A stretch of 64,000 nucleotides of DNA, taken from Rotaria socialis (taxonomy: Eukaryota; Rotifera; Eurotatoria; Philodinida; Philodinidae). The notes beneath the pieces are model-generated. The model searched no databases, was not told the origin of the DNA, and saw only the letters and a list, made by a program, of their open reading frames with translations. Below are positions 60,339 to 64,000 of this stretch, piece by piece. The translations under genes and the position numbers were made by a program. Position 1 is the first letter of the stretch, and each line of letters opens with the position of its first letter. Location: contig CAJNYU010004256.1 in the NCBI GenBank assembly GCA_905331475.1, forward strand, positions 62,001 to 126,000. Direction: 5' to 3'.

Positions 60339-64000
<3,662 letters not shown>

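Overview
This window is AT-rich animal (metazoan) DNA with compact multi-exon genes. Most introns are 50-90 bp with GT-AG ends, and nearly every gene is separated by AT-rich non-coding DNA. The gene set (ADAM17-like protease, transferrin-receptor/PSMA-like protein, PA28-gamma, MANF, PTPDC1, two PROP-type homeobox genes, canonical poly(A) polymerase) is animal. The base composition, intron size and dense small repeats resemble a bdelloid rotifer such as Adineta or Rotaria, but that assignment is an inference from style, not proof.

Layout. 0.6-1.0 kb: 3' exons of a LEPROT/VPS55 gene (+). 2.7-4.9 kb: ADAM17-like metalloprotease (-). 6.9-8.2 kb: a TTAA-flanked palindromic MITE and a 0.9 kb foldback element. 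8.4-9.2 kb: small unknown gene (+). 11.0-13.5 kb: coiled-coil protein (+), followed at 15.3-15.9 kb by an orphan Ser/Thr-rich terminal exon. 17.4-21.3 kb: TfR/PSMA-family protein whose peptidase centre is lost (+), with a heat-shock-type promoter inside one of its introns. 21.7-23.2 kb: DNAJA-type chaperone (+). 23-28 kb: non-coding, with a hAT-type MITE. 28.1-28.7 kb: small secreted Cys protein (-). 32.6-37.8 kb: PA28-gamma (PSME3) and, just upstream on the same strand, a degenerate beta-hydroxyacid-dehydrogenase-like protein; their junction looks operon-like. 38.9-40.1 kb: leucine-rich-repeat protein (+). 40.4-44.0 kb: repeat-rich stretch (tRNA-like gene, TTAA MITE, TIR elements) with two doubtful ORFs. 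45.3-49.3 kb: two tandem PROP-like homeobox genes (-). 51.5-52.3 kb: MANF (-). 52.8-53.3 kb: hAT MITE with a perfect 8 bp target duplication. 55.2-58.5 kb: PTPDC1 phosphatase (+). 60.3-63.3 kb: 3' part of canonical poly(A) polymerase (-).

Exon structures were worked out by hand. For most genes the exon phases close exactly from start to stop, which is strong internal support. Several proteins keep a family fold but have lost the residues that define its activity: no prodomain in the ADAM, no zinc ligands in the TfR/PSMA homologue, no GxGxxG in the dehydrogenase, and no C-terminal CxxC in MANF.
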